DNA of 64,000 bases from Adhaeribacter swui. Lineage in GTDB: Bacteria; Bacteroidota; Bacteroidia; Cytophagales; Hymenobacteraceae. The stretch is taken from contig NZ_CP055156.1 in NCBI RefSeq assembly GCF_014217805.1, positions 4,284,585 through 4,348,584 on the forward strand, read 5' to 3'. The stretch's first letter is position 1; every line of letters starts with the position of its first letter. Below the pieces are notes generated by a model, which saw only the letters and a list, made by a program, of their open reading frames with translations, had not been told where the DNA came from and ran no database searches. Both the position numbers and the translations under genes were made by a program. This document shows, one piece after another, positions 53,701-61,913 of this stretch.

Positions 53701-55967
53701 GAACCGAAGGAAAATTGGGAGGGCAAGCTTTCGTGCCGAACGTGGGTGGCGTATGGAAAGCCCTAACCGATAACGTAAACTTTATGGCGAGTAACCTGAC
53801 TAGCCAGGTGCGGGATATTGCGAACGTATCCACGGCAGTGGCCCGGGGCGACTTAAGCCAGAAGATTACGGTAGATGTGAAAGGCGAGTTGTTGCAGTTA
53901 AAGGATAACATCAACCAGATGGTGGATTCTTTAAATATTTTTGCCGATGAGGTAACCCGGGTAGCGCGCGAGGTAGGTACCGAAGGGAAACTGGGTGGTC
54001 AGGCCGATGTACCGAAAGTGCGCGGAACCTGGAAAGAATTAACTGATAACGTAAATACCATGGCCAGTAACCTGACGCTCCAAGTGCGGGATATTGCCAA
54101 CGTAGCCACGGCCGTTGCAAAAGGCGACTTGAGCCAGAAAATGACGGTAAATGTAAAAGGTGAAATTCTGGAGTTGAAAAACATCTTGAACCAGATGGTA
54201 GACTCCTTAAATATATTTGCCGGCGAAGTAACCCGCGTGGCGCTGGAAGTGGGAACCGAAGGAAAACTCGGTGGCCAAGCTTCGGTACCAAACGTGGGCG
54301 GCGTCTGGAAAGACTTAACCGATAATGTAAATACCATGGCTTCAAACCTGACTACACAGGTGCGGGGCATTGTTAAAATTGTAAATTCGGTTTCTAAGGG
54401 CGATTTAACCCAAAAACTAATTCTGGAAGCCAAAGGCGAGGTAGCCGATTTAGCCGAAACCATTAACCGGATGGTGGATGACTTGAACCGTTTAGCCGGG
54501 GAAGTTAGCCGGGTAGCCCGGGTAGCCGGGGTAGAAGGCAAATTGACCGAACGGGCTACGGTGCACGGAGTAGGCGGCTCCTGGAAAGAATTAGTTGACA
54601 CCCTGAACGACTTATTAGAGTCTATTGTAACCCCAGTATTAGAAGTATCCCGGGTAGTGCGGGCTATCTCGGAAGGGGATCTCACCCAAAAAGTAGAAAT
54701 TCAAACTTCCGGTGATTTATTGGCCATGTCTAACGCCTTAAACTTGGCGGTAGAAAACCTGAACACGCTGTTAGGAGAAATCAATGATTCTTCTTTGGTA
54801 GTAGGTTCTTCGTCGGAGGAAATGGCGGAAAAAGGAAAGGAAATGAGCCAGGTTACCCAGGAAGTGGCTTTAGCCATGCAGCAAATGGCCGAGGGTGCCC
54901 AGAATCAAGCTTTAAAAACAGACCAGGCTTTCAAACTCATCGAAGAAATTATGAAAGCTACCAAAGCCACTGCCAACAAAGCCGATGTGGTAAACCGGGC
55001 CGCGATTCTGGGTGAAGAAACCTCACAGTTAGGTTTGAAAACCGTAGCCGAGGTGGTTAAAAACATGGAAGAAATTTCTTCGGCGGCGGCTTTAACGGCC
55101 AAAACCATTGAAGTATTAAGCACCCGTTCCCAAGAAATTTCGAAATCATTGGGGGTAATCACCGACATTGCTTCCCAAACTAATTTACTGGCGCTTAATG
55201 CCGCCATTGAAGCGGCGCGAGCCGGTGAAGCGGGACGGGGTTTTGCGGTGGTAGCCGAAGAAATCCGGAAATTGGCTGAAGGTTCCCGTAAATCAGCCAG
55301 CGAAATTGAAACTCTGGTAAACGACGTAAAGAAAGATACTTCCTCCGCCGCAGCGGCTATTTCTACCATGGAAGGCCGGGTACTTAAAGGTAAAAACGCG
55401 ACGTTTGAAGCTTCCGGGGCATTTAAAAACATTGCTACTTCCAGCGGCGAAACTTTGCGCACTTCGCAGGATATCTTAACCGCTACCGAAGTACAGAAAG
55501 CTTCCATTTCGGATGTAGTAAAGTACGTGGAAGAAGTAGTGGCCATTGCCGAACAAACTGCTTCTGGTACGCAGCAAGTGGCGGGTACCGCCAAGCAACT
55601 TTCGGGTTCCATGCAGGAAATGACGGCTTCCAGTCAGCAGCTTAATGATATTGCCGACGATTTACAACAAGGTATTGCCGCCTTTAAATTGTTAGACGAT
55701 TCCTGGGATTACCAACCGCCAGTTATACCGGTACGTCCGGCACGGGTTTACCCGGCAACTAAACCGGTGCCTACCCGTCGTGAGCAACCCGTGCGTCGAA
55801 ATGGAACACCTGCGCCGGCAAAAGCTAAAACTACAACCCAGCCCGGACCGGCTTTACCCAAAGAAAATGTTCCGGTTAAAAGTAAAGTAGTAAAACAACC
55901 GGCACCAAACACCGAAGAAATTAAAAAAGTACCGGCTAAAAAAACGTCGAATAAGTCGAAATCATAA
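50754..55967 (+). CDS. Giant soluble poly-HAMP chemoreceptor
   Basis: A 1737-residue methyl-accepting-type receptor with no signal peptide, no membrane segment and no ligand-binding domain. Residues 1-90 are low-complexity. Three divergent HAMP-like modules follow (about 95-240), then eleven 92-residue units (252-1263), each with two HAMP modules (VTRVA/GGQA half and [17 protein letters not shown] half), then further divergent HAMP modules up to about 1350: about 27 in all. The signalling domain (roughly 1360-1640) has the conserved hairpin tip [20 protein letters not shown]. The last 90 residues are Pro/Lys-rich. The units resemble fungal Nik1/Os-1 HAMP repeats. cheW begins two bases after its stop, so it is co-expressed with the kinase machinery. 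Confidence 0.93.
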   Translation: MALGKNMKLNKEKLIAPLETSKVPESTATESKPEQATKSAIAKETVPEAVSTSSTPTIPKNGQGRSFSRISAGGNSARKSSVAGDGSDTREQTYLNEQLNRVLYALDAFKKGDVSVRLTKQDDDIFAEIAEAYNSMVEMIGGVGGEVSRISKVAGVEGNLKARASAESASGFWKDMINNINGLVDSIAVPVLEVGKVLKNISKGNLDETFQIPVSGDFKVMAETINRTIDNLNLFAGEVTRVALEVGSEGKLGGQASVPNVAGVWKDLTDNVNTMASNLTSQVRDIANVATAVAKGDLTQKITVDVKGELLQLKENINQMVDSLNIFGDEVTRVAREVGTEGKLGGQARVPNVGGTWKELTDNVNTMASNLTSQVRDIANVATAVAKGDLTQKITVNVKGELLELKENINQMVDSLNIFGDEVTRVAREVGTEGKLGGQANVPRVAGIWKELTVNVNSMASNLTSQVRDIANVATSVARGDLSQKITVDVKGELLQLKENINQMVDSLNIFAGEVTRVALEVGTEGKLGGQALVPNVAGVWKALTDNVNSMASNLTSQVRDIANVATSVAKGDLSQKMTVDVNGEILELKNILNQMVDSLNIFAGEVTRVALEVGTEGKLGGQANVPNVAGVWKALTDNVNSMGSNLTSQVRDIANVATAVARGDLSQKITVDVKGELLQLKENINQMVDSLNIFAGEVTRVALEVGTEGKLGGQASVPNVAGVWKALTDNVNSMASNLTLQVRDIANVATAVAKGDLTQKITVDVKGELLQLKENINQMVDSLNIFGDEVTRVAREVGTEGILGGQANVPRVAGIWKELTVNVNSMASNLTSQVRDIANVATSVARGDLSQKITVDVKGELLQLKENINQMVDSLNIFAGEVTRVALEVGTEGKLGGQASVPNVAGVWKALTDNVNSMGSNLTSQVRDIANVATAVARGDLSQKMTVDVNGEILELKNILNQMVDSLNIFAGEVTRVALEVGTEGKLGGQAFVPNVGGVWKALTDNVNFMASNLTSQVRDIANVSTAVARGDLSQKITVDVKGELLQLKDNINQMVDSLNIFADEVTRVAREVGTEGKLGGQADVPKVRGTWKELTDNVNTMASNLTLQVRDIANVATAVAKGDLSQKMTVNVKGEILELKNILNQMVDSLNIFAGEVTRVALEVGTEGKLGGQASVPNVGGVWKDLTDNVNTMASNLTTQVRGIVKIVNSVSKGDLTQKLILEAKGEVADLAETINRMVDDLNRLAGEVSRVARVAGVEGKLTERATVHGVGGSWKELVDTLNDLLESIVTPVLEVSRVVRAISEGDLTQKVEIQTSGDLLAMSNALNLAVENLNTLLGEINDSSLVVGSSSEEMAEKGKEMSQVTQEVALAMQQMAEGAQNQALKTDQAFKLIEEIMKATKATANKADVVNRAAILGEETSQLGLKTVAEVVKNMEEISSAAALTAKTIEVLSTRSQEISKSLGVITDIASQTNLLALNAAIEAARAGEAGRGFAVVAEEIRKLAEGSRKSASEIETLVNDVKKDTSSAAAAISTMEGRVLKGKNATFEASGAFKNIATSSGETLRTSQDILTATEVQKASISDVVKYVEEVVAIAEQTASGTQQVAGTAKQLSGSMQEMTASSQQLNDIADDLQQGIAAFKLLDDSWDYQPPVIPVRPARVYPATKPVPTRREQPVRRNGTPAPAKAKTTTQPGPALPKENVPVKSKVVKQPAPNTEEIKKVPAKKTSNKSKS
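51507..54542 (+). repeat. Eleven tandem 276-bp coding repeats (HAMP pairs)
   Basis: Each unit is 92 codons starting at LGGQA; the spacing between the first (51507) and eleventh (54267) is exactly 10 x 276 bases, so there are no insertions or deletions. Units 3 and 7 encode identical protein but differ at more than 20 synonymous positions. Units 3-4 and 7-8 resemble each other, pointing to a four-unit duplication inside the array. Confidence 0.93.
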
Positions 55968-55969
55968 AA

Positions 55970-56485
55970 ATGCAACCAGACGAGATTAGCGAAAAGCGGG
56001 AAGTTAACCGGGAAACCAGCTTGCACTTAATTGTTTTTAAATTAGGGGCCGAGGAATACGGCATCCGGATTGAGCAAGTGAAGGAAGTAACCATCACGCC
56101 CGAAATTGCCCGGATGCCCAAAACGCCACCTTTTATAAAAGGCATTGCCAATATCCGGGGCGATATTATTGCTGTAATGGACCTGGAAGAGCGGTTCCGG
56201 ATAACTCCTGTTGTTCCGGAAAATAATGATGCCACTAAAGTCCGGAATACCTATACTCTGGTGTTAGAGGCCAAAGATTATACCATGGGTTTAATGGTGC
56301 GGGAAGTGCCGCAATCGTTAACCATCCCGGTGAGCCGCATCGAAAAAACGCCTACTTTTATTCAGGATTTAAATATTAACGATAACTACATCGAAGGCAT
56401 TGGTAAGTTGGGCAACCGACTGATTATTGTGCTGGATTTCGAGAAGATTTTAACGTTTGAAGAAATAGAACAATTAAAAGCTTAA
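55970..56485 (+). CDS. cheW: CheW coupling protein
   Basis: A 171-residue CheW that links receptor and CheA. Its two beta-barrel subdomains are seen: LHLIVFKLGAEEYGIRIEQV, then PPFIKGIANIRGDIIAVMDL and the terminal LGNRLIIVLDFEKIL. It starts two bases after the receptor stop and is followed 62 bp later by cheY. A single CheW serves this cluster. Confidence 0.95.
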   Translation: MQPDEISEKREVNRETSLHLIVFKLGAEEYGIRIEQVKEVTITPEIARMPKTPPFIKGIANIRGDIIAVMDLEERFRITPVVPENNDATKVRNTYTLVLEAKDYTMGLMVREVPQSLTIPVSRIEKTPTFIQDLNINDNYIEGIGKLGNRLIIVLDFEKILTFEEIEQLKA

Positions 56486-56547
56486 AAATTATAACGCATA
56501 TTGTAGCCTGAACTCTAATCAGAGCCAAGGAAAAAAATATATCCAAC

Positions 56548-56916
56548 ATGAAAAATAGAATATTAATAGTAGACGACTCCTTTTACATGCGCACCATGCT
56601 TAAAAACATGTTATCGGATGCCGGCTACGAAGTAGTAGGCGAGGCCCCCAACGGCCAGACCGCCTTACAACTAGCCCGGGAAACCAATCCGGATTTAGTA
56701 ACCTTAGACGTTATTTTACCCGATAATACCGGCTTGGATGTACTGAAAGGAATTAAGAAAGACCAGCCGGATATGAAAGTAATTATAGTAAGTGCTGTAG
56801 GGCAGGAAGTAATCGTAAACGAAGCCATCGAGAATGGCGCTTTTTCTTACATCGTGAAGCCTTTTTCCGAAGAAAAAGTTTTAGATACGGTAGCGCAAGC
56901 CTTGAAAGAAGCTTAG
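56548..56916 (+). CDS. cheY: CheY-type response regulator
   Basis: A 122-residue stand-alone receiver. The acidic pocket is Asp9 and Asp10 (LIVDDS), the phospho-acceptor Asp54 (LVTLDVILPDNTG), Ser82 (VSAVGQE) in the Thr/Ser position, and Lys104 (IVKPF). No output domain. Its target is unknown; in non-flagellated Bacteroidota it could act on gliding or pili, or another process. It is followed by a 263-bp gap and cheA. Confidence 0.93.
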   Translation: MKNRILIVDDSFYMRTMLKNMLSDAGYEVVGEAPNGQTALQLARETNPDLVTLDVILPDNTGLDVLKGIKKDQPDMKVIIVSAVGQEVIVNEAIENGAFSYIVKPFSEEKVLDTVAQALKEA

Positions 56917-57179
56917 TTTATACCTGCGCCAAAACGCTAATTTAATAGTGGCGAAATATTTAAAATTTTAAACTTTAGCACGGCACAGTTTTAATAATAA
57001 GTGATGCAATACTATTGGTTAACCGCAACTTACAGTTCAAAAAAGCTTATTTGTAACTGAAATTTTAAAAAATTACTAAGCGGTTATGTAAAACATTCCG
57101 AGATAAACCGGAATAAAAGCAAGGCTTTTTCTTACAGGAATGCTTATTCTGCAGAAAGCCAGGTTGTTTTAAACAACGC

Positions 57180-58814
57180 ATGAAATCGAGAGAACAAGAA
57201 TATAAAGAAATATTTATTGCAGAGGCCCTGGAGTATTTTGATGCCCTAAACCGGCATTTAAGTACTTTAGAGAAAACCCCCGAAGATGAGCAAATTCTGG
57301 CTGAGGTTTTTCGCTTATTACATAACCTGAAGGCGAATGCCAAGGCCATTGGTTACCTGCAAATTTCTGATTTATCGCATAAACTCGAAACTGCTTTTGA
57401 ATTAATCCGCAAACACGAATTAGCTTTTAGCAACGAAGTGGCGGCTGTGTTGTTTGATGGCATAGATTTGCTGGGCGAACAAATTACCAACGTCGATAAC
57501 CAAGATTATAAGATTCCGGATGAAAACATCATTCGCAACCTCGATGTTATTATTAACCCCGAATTAGCCCATAGCACTACCGAAGTAGCCAAAGTAGTAA
57601 AGGTTAACGACCGCAACATTACGCTTTCAGATCTGATTTATATTCAAATTAAAAAATTAGATCATCTGTTAAATTTAGTTGGAGAATTAATCATCGACCG
57701 CGACCGCATTATCTCGCTAAGTAAAGACTTAAACAGCGAAGAGTTAAAAGCGGTGAGTTCGCATTTGTACCGGATTACCGAAGAAATCCAGTTTAGCGTA
57801 ATGGATGCCCGATTGGTAAATGTGGGCTCCTTGTTCAACAAATTTCCGAGGATTGTCCGGGATATTGCGCAAGCCGAACAAAAAGAAATTCAACTGGAAA
57901 TTGTGGGCCAGGATATTCAAATCGACCGGAATATTCTGCAAATCATGACCGACTCCTTGCTGCATTTAGTACGGAACGCCATCTCGCACGGCATCGAAAA
58001 AACGGCCGTCCGGCTTAAAAAGAATAAACCTCCGCAGGGTACGCTTATTTTGTCGGCGCAAAGCGACCGCGATAATGTTTTAATCCGGTTAACCGACGAT
58101 GGCAAAGGCATTGATGTACCCGCAGTAAAAAAAGCCATTGTGGCGCGTAAATTTTTAAACCGCGAAGCCGTAGAAGATTTACGCGAAGCCGAAGTTTTAT
58201 CGTATTTGTTTGAGCCCGGATTTTCTATGGCCAAAGAAGTTACGGAGTTCTCGGGGCGCGGCGTAGGGTTGGACGTAGTTAAAAATGCCATTGATTCGAT
58301 TGGCGGCCGCATTCAAGTACATTCCGAAAAAGACAAGGGAACCACGTTTACTTTGCACTTGCCTACTTCTATTGCGGTAAAAGGCGCTTTATTGTTTGAG
58401 GTGGAAGGCGGCTACTACGCCATATTGTTAATGCACACCGATTCGGTGGTGGCCTTGGATATAGACGAGTTGCACGAAGTGGGCGACATGCTGGTAGCCA
58501 ATATTAAAGACGAAACCATACCGGTTATTTACCTGCGCGATTTTTTAAATAACGACACGGGTAAAATGTTGCCGGGCAATAAATCCCGGCTAAATGGCTC
58601 GGTGCAAAACACAATAATTGTTATTTACAACAACCGGCGCTTAGGTTTAATTGTAGATAAACTGTATCGCCAGCAAGATATTGTTATTAAACCATTAAAT
58701 AAACCAGTAGATAACATCGATATTTACGGCGGTGTTACTTTGCTGGGAACAGGTAAAGTTTGCCTGGTGCTGGATGTACCAGCCATTACCCGTTATTTTG
58801 TTACTAAGAAATAG
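57180..58814 (+). CDS. cheA: CheA histidine kinase, short form with altered Hpt motif
   Basis: A 544-residue CheA. The P1 domain (1-115) has the phospho-acceptor His48 in LLHNLKANAKAIGY, where the usual HxxKGxA core is HNLKANA (Gly changed to Ala). No separate P2 docking domain is evident; a linker leads to P3 dimerisation (about 155-215). P4 ATPase motifs are LLHLVRNAISHGIE, DDGKGID, GFSMAKEVTEFSGRGVGLDV. The CheW-like P5 domain ends the protein. Absence of P2 is known in other short CheA proteins and suggests a dedicated partner. Confidence 0.93.
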   Translation: MKSREQEYKEIFIAEALEYFDALNRHLSTLEKTPEDEQILAEVFRLLHNLKANAKAIGYLQISDLSHKLETAFELIRKHELAFSNEVAAVLFDGIDLLGEQITNVDNQDYKIPDENIIRNLDVIINPELAHSTTEVAKVVKVNDRNITLSDLIYIQIKKLDHLLNLVGELIIDRDRIISLSKDLNSEELKAVSSHLYRITEEIQFSVMDARLVNVGSLFNKFPRIVRDIAQAEQKEIQLEIVGQDIQIDRNILQIMTDSLLHLVRNAISHGIEKTAVRLKKNKPPQGTLILSAQSDRDNVLIRLTDDGKGIDVPAVKKAIVARKFLNREAVEDLREAEVLSYLFEPGFSMAKEVTEFSGRGVGLDVVKNAIDSIGGRIQVHSEKDKGTTFTLHLPTSIAVKGALLFEVEGGYYAILLMHTDSVVALDIDELHEVGDMLVANIKDETIPVIYLRDFLNNDTGKMLPGNKSRLNGSVQNTIIVIYNNRRLGLIVDKLYRQQDIVIKPLNKPVDNIDIYGGVTLLGTGKVCLVLDVPAITRYFVTKK

Positions 58815-58865
58815 CGGAGGATGGGGTTATATTCCAAGTTGCCGGCACGTAATAAAGATTTATTC

Positions 58866-59492
58866 ATGGAACTACAGGTAACCGAATTAGAAAAGGATAT
58901 TATTAAGGAAATTTTAAATATAGGGCTTGCCCGGGCGGCCGATTCTTTTGCTTCGATAGCCAAAGATAAGGTGCTGATGAAAGTGCCGGACATGGAACTG
59001 ATTGGGGCTGGCGACCTTTTTAAAATTATAGGCGGCTACGAGGGTACCCACGAAATTATTCAATCCGACATTAAAGGCGATTTGAATGGCACTACCTTAA
59101 TGCTGTTTTCGGGCAACCACGTAGAAATGCTTTCGGCGGTTTGCCTGAATTTACACCAGGCATATAAAAAGCCGCTCACCACCATGCAGGAATCTTTGTT
59201 GCTGGAAATCAGCAATATTATAACCGGCGCTTTTGTTACCCAGTTAGCCAATATTTTAAAAGCCGATATTTATGGTTCGCCGCCTTTGTATCCGCTCAAC
59301 GGCATCAACCAATCATTAAAACATATCCTGGAGGTGAATCCGCAGTTCCAACCCATGATTTTTACGGTGCTCACGCATTTTACCGATCATGAGGGCATGG
59401 TGGAGTTACCTTTGTTCCTCTTTTTCGATACCATAACCTTTAATAAAATCTTAGAAATTATTCGTTCCTATAAATTTTACGAAGAGCGTTAG
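58866..59492 (+). CDS. cheC: CheC-family CheY-P phosphatase
   Basis: A 208-residue CheC/CheX/FliY-type protein. Both active-site pairs are present: Glu15 and Asn18 (EILNIG), and Glu114 and Asn117 (EISNI), as in CheC with two sites. It would switch off CheY-P. Start: an ATG at 58821 is also in frame, but its GGAGG lies directly against it and the extra 15 residues are unlike the family; I prefer the ATG at 58866. Last gene of the cluster, seven bases after cheA if the longer start is used. CheD, the usual partner of CheC, is not in the window. Confidence 0.88.
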   Translation: MELQVTELEKDIIKEILNIGLARAADSFASIAKDKVLMKVPDMELIGAGDLFKIIGGYEGTHEIIQSDIKGDLNGTTLMLFSGNHVEMLSAVCLNLHQAYKKPLTTMQESLLLEISNIITGAFVTQLANILKADIYGSPPLYPLNGINQSLKHILEVNPQFQPMIFTVLTHFTDHEGMVELPLFLFFDTITFNKILEIIRSYKFYEER

Positions 59493-59510
59493 TTTAACGC
59501 TCTTTTGCTT
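59482..59510 (+). terminator. Terminator at the end of the chemosensory cluster
   Basis: AAGAGCGTTA pairs with TAACGCTCTT around three bases, followed by TTTTGCTTTT. The left stem overlaps the last codons and stop of the CheC-type gene. Confidence 0.65.
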
Positions 59511-59628
59511 TTAACCCCTGCCACTTACTTGTCTTATGCGGGTAGGTACAATTAGCAAAGCAGAAGTTTTAGCCGATTTTTTAAAAAATTAAAATTTATT
59601 CATTCTTTAACTTACTCAGAATTTAACT

Positions 59629-60723
59629 ATGAACCAGGCAGCAGATAGAGCCGCGAGCAGAAAAGATAAAATTTTAAATTTTGACCCGAGTGGCGTTGGC
59701 AACAGCAACGCCGGCGTATACGGTTTGCCTTTTACCCCCGACGAAGCCGCTGTGGTGCTCATTCCGGTGCCTTGGGAAGTAACGGTATCGTACAGTGCCG
59801 GTACTGCTTTAGGCCCCGAGGCCATTAAATCGGCTTCTTCGCAAATGGATTTATTTGACCCAGCAATAGCAGATGCCTGGCAAATTGGCTTGGCCCTGGA
59901 ACCGATAGATACGAATTGGCACGAAGCCAGTACCCGCCTGCGCGAACAAACCGCCGCTTATATCCAGTACCTGGAAGGAGCAGAATCGGATTTAACCGAA
60001 ACCGATATTACCAGTTTACTTAACCAGGTAAATGAGCAAGGAGAGCAATTACTAAACTGGCTAAAGCAAAAAGCAACAGCTTATTTAGATAAGGGTCAAT
60101 TAGTGGGCGTAGTAGGCGGCGACCACAGCTCGCCTTTGGGTTTAATGCACGCCTTAGCCGAAAAACACGCAGAGTTTGGTATTTTACAAGTAGATGCACA
60201 CGCTGACTTACGGGAAGCATACGAAGGCTTCACGTACTCGCACGCTTCTATTATGTATAATGCTTTAAAATTACCACAAGTTAAAAAACTGGTGCAGGTG
60301 GGCATCCGCGATAGTGCCGAATCCGAAAATGCTTTAATTCGGCACAGTAACGGCCGAGTTTCTACTTTCTTCGACTCTTTTTTAAAAAATGAGATGTACG
60401 AAGGTAAAACCTGGAAAAAGCAATGCAAGAAAATTATTGCCCAGCTTCCCGCCAAAGTATACATCAGTTTTGATATCGACGGGCTAGATCCTAAGTTGTG
60501 CCCGGCTACGGGTACGCCGGTGCCCGGCGGTTTAGAGTTTGAAGAAGCCGTTTACTTAATTAAAGCTTTGGTAAAATCCGGCCGCGAAATTATTGGGTTT
60601 GATTTATGCGAAGTAGCTCCCGGCGACTCTGATTGGAACGGCAATGTGGGCGCCCGCTTACTGTATCAATTAAGTAACTGGATGGCAGTGTCTAATAAAT
60701 TAGCGCAAACTTCTGCGGAGTAA
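59629..60723 (+). CDS. Agmatinase/arginase (ureohydrolase) family protein
   Basis: A 364-residue manganese ureohydrolase. Metal-binding motifs are GGDHSSPLG, VDAHADLREAYE and SFDIDGLDP, followed by the EVAPGD-type end (DLCEVAPGDSDWN). The N-terminal part is longer than in standard SpeB by about 50 residues and helical. Agmatinase, formimidoylglutamase or guanidinobutyrase activity cannot be told apart by motif; agmatinase is my preferred reading because of polyamine genes elsewhere (6.8 kb). It follows the chemosensory terminator. Confidence 0.85.
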   Translation: MNQAADRAASRKDKILNFDPSGVGNSNAGVYGLPFTPDEAAVVLIPVPWEVTVSYSAGTALGPEAIKSASSQMDLFDPAIADAWQIGLALEPIDTNWHEASTRLREQTAAYIQYLEGAESDLTETDITSLLNQVNEQGEQLLNWLKQKATAYLDKGQLVGVVGGDHSSPLGLMHALAEKHAEFGILQVDAHADLREAYEGFTYSHASIMYNALKLPQVKKLVQVGIRDSAESENALIRHSNGRVSTFFDSFLKNEMYEGKTWKKQCKKIIAQLPAKVYISFDIDGLDPKLCPATGTPVPGGLEFEEAVYLIKALVKSGREIIGFDLCEVAPGDSDWNGNVGARLLYQLSNWMAVSNKLAQTSAE

Positions 60724-60994
60724 AGTATTACTGTACACAAATCTGTTTTATTCCGTATAGCCATTTGGTTTAAGAAAGCGTATAATCCGGTATAATACCA
60801 TTAGGCTTAACTTAGCCAAATTTAAAATTTTTAAAATTTTACGGGGTAAAACTAAAGAAAAAGTAATTAGATAAACAGAACAGGTGCAGGTAAAATCTGG
60901 TGCTAATTTCTTTTTCTGGTTGCGCTTTACGAAGCACAAAATCTCTTTTTTGTTTTAGCCCGTATTACGATCTGTTCACTAAAACAAAAAAACT

Positions 60995-61330
60995 ATGGGA
61001 TTTATTATTAAACTAATTTTAACGGGGGTAGCAGCCTTAGTAGCATCTTATATTTTGCCGGGGGTTACCATCGACGGCTTAGGTACCGCCATCTTGCTGG
61101 CCATTGTTCTTGGTATTTTAAACGCTATCGTAAAACCTATTTTGGTAGTGTTATCTTTACCCATTACCATTGTTACTTTAGGTTTGTTTTTATTGGTAAT
61201 TAATGCTGTTATTATTTTAATCGCCGATTATTTATTATCGGGTTTTAGCGTGAACGGTTTCTTTTGGGCGCTTATTTTTAGCTTTGTATTATCTATTCTT
61301 ACCTCTATCGTGGATATGATTACAAAATAA
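60995..61330 (+). CDS. Small four-helix membrane protein (phage holin family 4 type)
   Basis: A 111-residue hydrophobic protein of the PF04020-type family (often labelled phage holin or YvlD). Segments are residues 4-24, 29-54 (GTAILLAIVLGILNAIVKPILV), 56-79 and 87-108. No phage genes surround it, so the holin name is misleading; it is a conserved membrane protein of unknown role. Monocistronic, with a terminator 21 bases after the stop. Confidence 0.85.
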   Translation: MGFIIKLILTGVAALVASYILPGVTIDGLGTAILLAIVLGILNAIVKPILVVLSLPITIVTLGLFLLVINAVIILIADYLLSGFSVNGFFWALIFSFVLSILTSIVDMITK

Positions 61331-61351
61331 AATTTTTAAAAAATTACGATT

Positions 61352-61379
61352 AAGGCCCGGCTTTTTGCCGGGCCTTTTG
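61352..61379. terminator. Bidirectional terminator
   Basis: AAGGCCCGGC (61352-61361) pairs with GCCGGGCCTT (61367-61376) around TTTTT. It serves the membrane-protein gene and the convergent copper-storage-like gene. Confidence 0.85.
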
Positions 61380-61382
61380 CAT

Positions 61383-61724
61383 TTAAGCGGCCTTGGTTTG
61401 CAGCCAATTCTGGCAAGCATCGGCGCATTCCTGACACTCTTCGGCGCATTTCTGGCAATGATCAGCATCATGCTTGGCACACTCTTCGGCGCAAGCTTTG
61501 CAAATTTCGATACACTCCCGCATAATATGGGGCGCGTGCGGCGAATTACGGGCTACAAACCGCGCAGTTAAGGTGCAAATATCAGCGCAGTCGCGGTCCA
61601 GTTGAATGCATTTTACCATCATATTTACGTGCTCTTCTTGCAAGCACAAAGTCATGCAGGTTTCGCAGGCAGTAATACACTTAATTAAAACGTGTTCAAG
61701 GTTATTCGTTACTTCCGATTTCAT
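61383..61724 (-). CDS. Cys-rich four-helix bundle copper-storage-like protein
   Basis: A 113-residue protein with 16 cysteines in CxxC-type spacing (for example CITACETCMTLC, CIEICKACAEEC, CQKCAEECQEC) across four helices. No signal peptide, so it resembles the cytosolic Csp3 copper-storage family, in which the bundle core binds many Cu(I) ions. Met and His residues within the helices agree. It may protect against copper or deliver it; no copper exporter or regulator is nearby. Confidence 0.82.
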   Translation of the reverse strand: MKSEVTNNLEHVLIKCITACETCMTLCLQEEHVNMMVKCIQLDRDCADICTLTARFVARNSPHAPHIMRECIEICKACAEECAKHDADHCQKCAEECQECADACQNWLQTKAA

Positions 61725-61880
61725 AGTTTTTTAAATTTTAAGTTTAAAGCACAGGTAAGTTTGTTTGTACGAGGCTCTTACCAGCATGTTTAAAAAATAC
61801 CTTATTCACTCGCAGCCGGTATAAGCAGTGGTTGTAATTATTGGCTCGAAAACTTTTTTTAAGCCTTGCATCTAAAACCG

Positions 61881-61888
61881 TAAATTTG
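61881..61888 (+). promoter_or_regulatory. Candidate -7 element for recQ
   Basis: TAAATTTG matches the TAnnTTTG consensus, 26 bases before the recQ ATG. The -33 position is T-rich (TTTT at 61857-61860) but not a clean TTTG. Confidence 0.45.
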
Positions 61889-61913
61889 TTGTTACGAGAG
61901 CTAAACAGGTAAG

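Noticed and set aside
51507-54542. CRISPR array or satellite DNA
   Set aside because: The 276-bp repeats are in frame, lack spacers and encode HAMP modules.
51383-54685. Long minus-strand frames across the HAMP repeat array (up to 267 codons)
   Set aside because: They are antisense shadows of the repeated units: the same peptide recurs every 92 residues in step with the plus-strand repeat, and the reading gives Ser/Thr/Pro-rich low-complexity sequence.
60995-61330. Prophage remnant suggested by the holin-type family name
   Set aside because: No phage, integrase or lysis genes nearby; the family is widespread in bacterial chromosomes.
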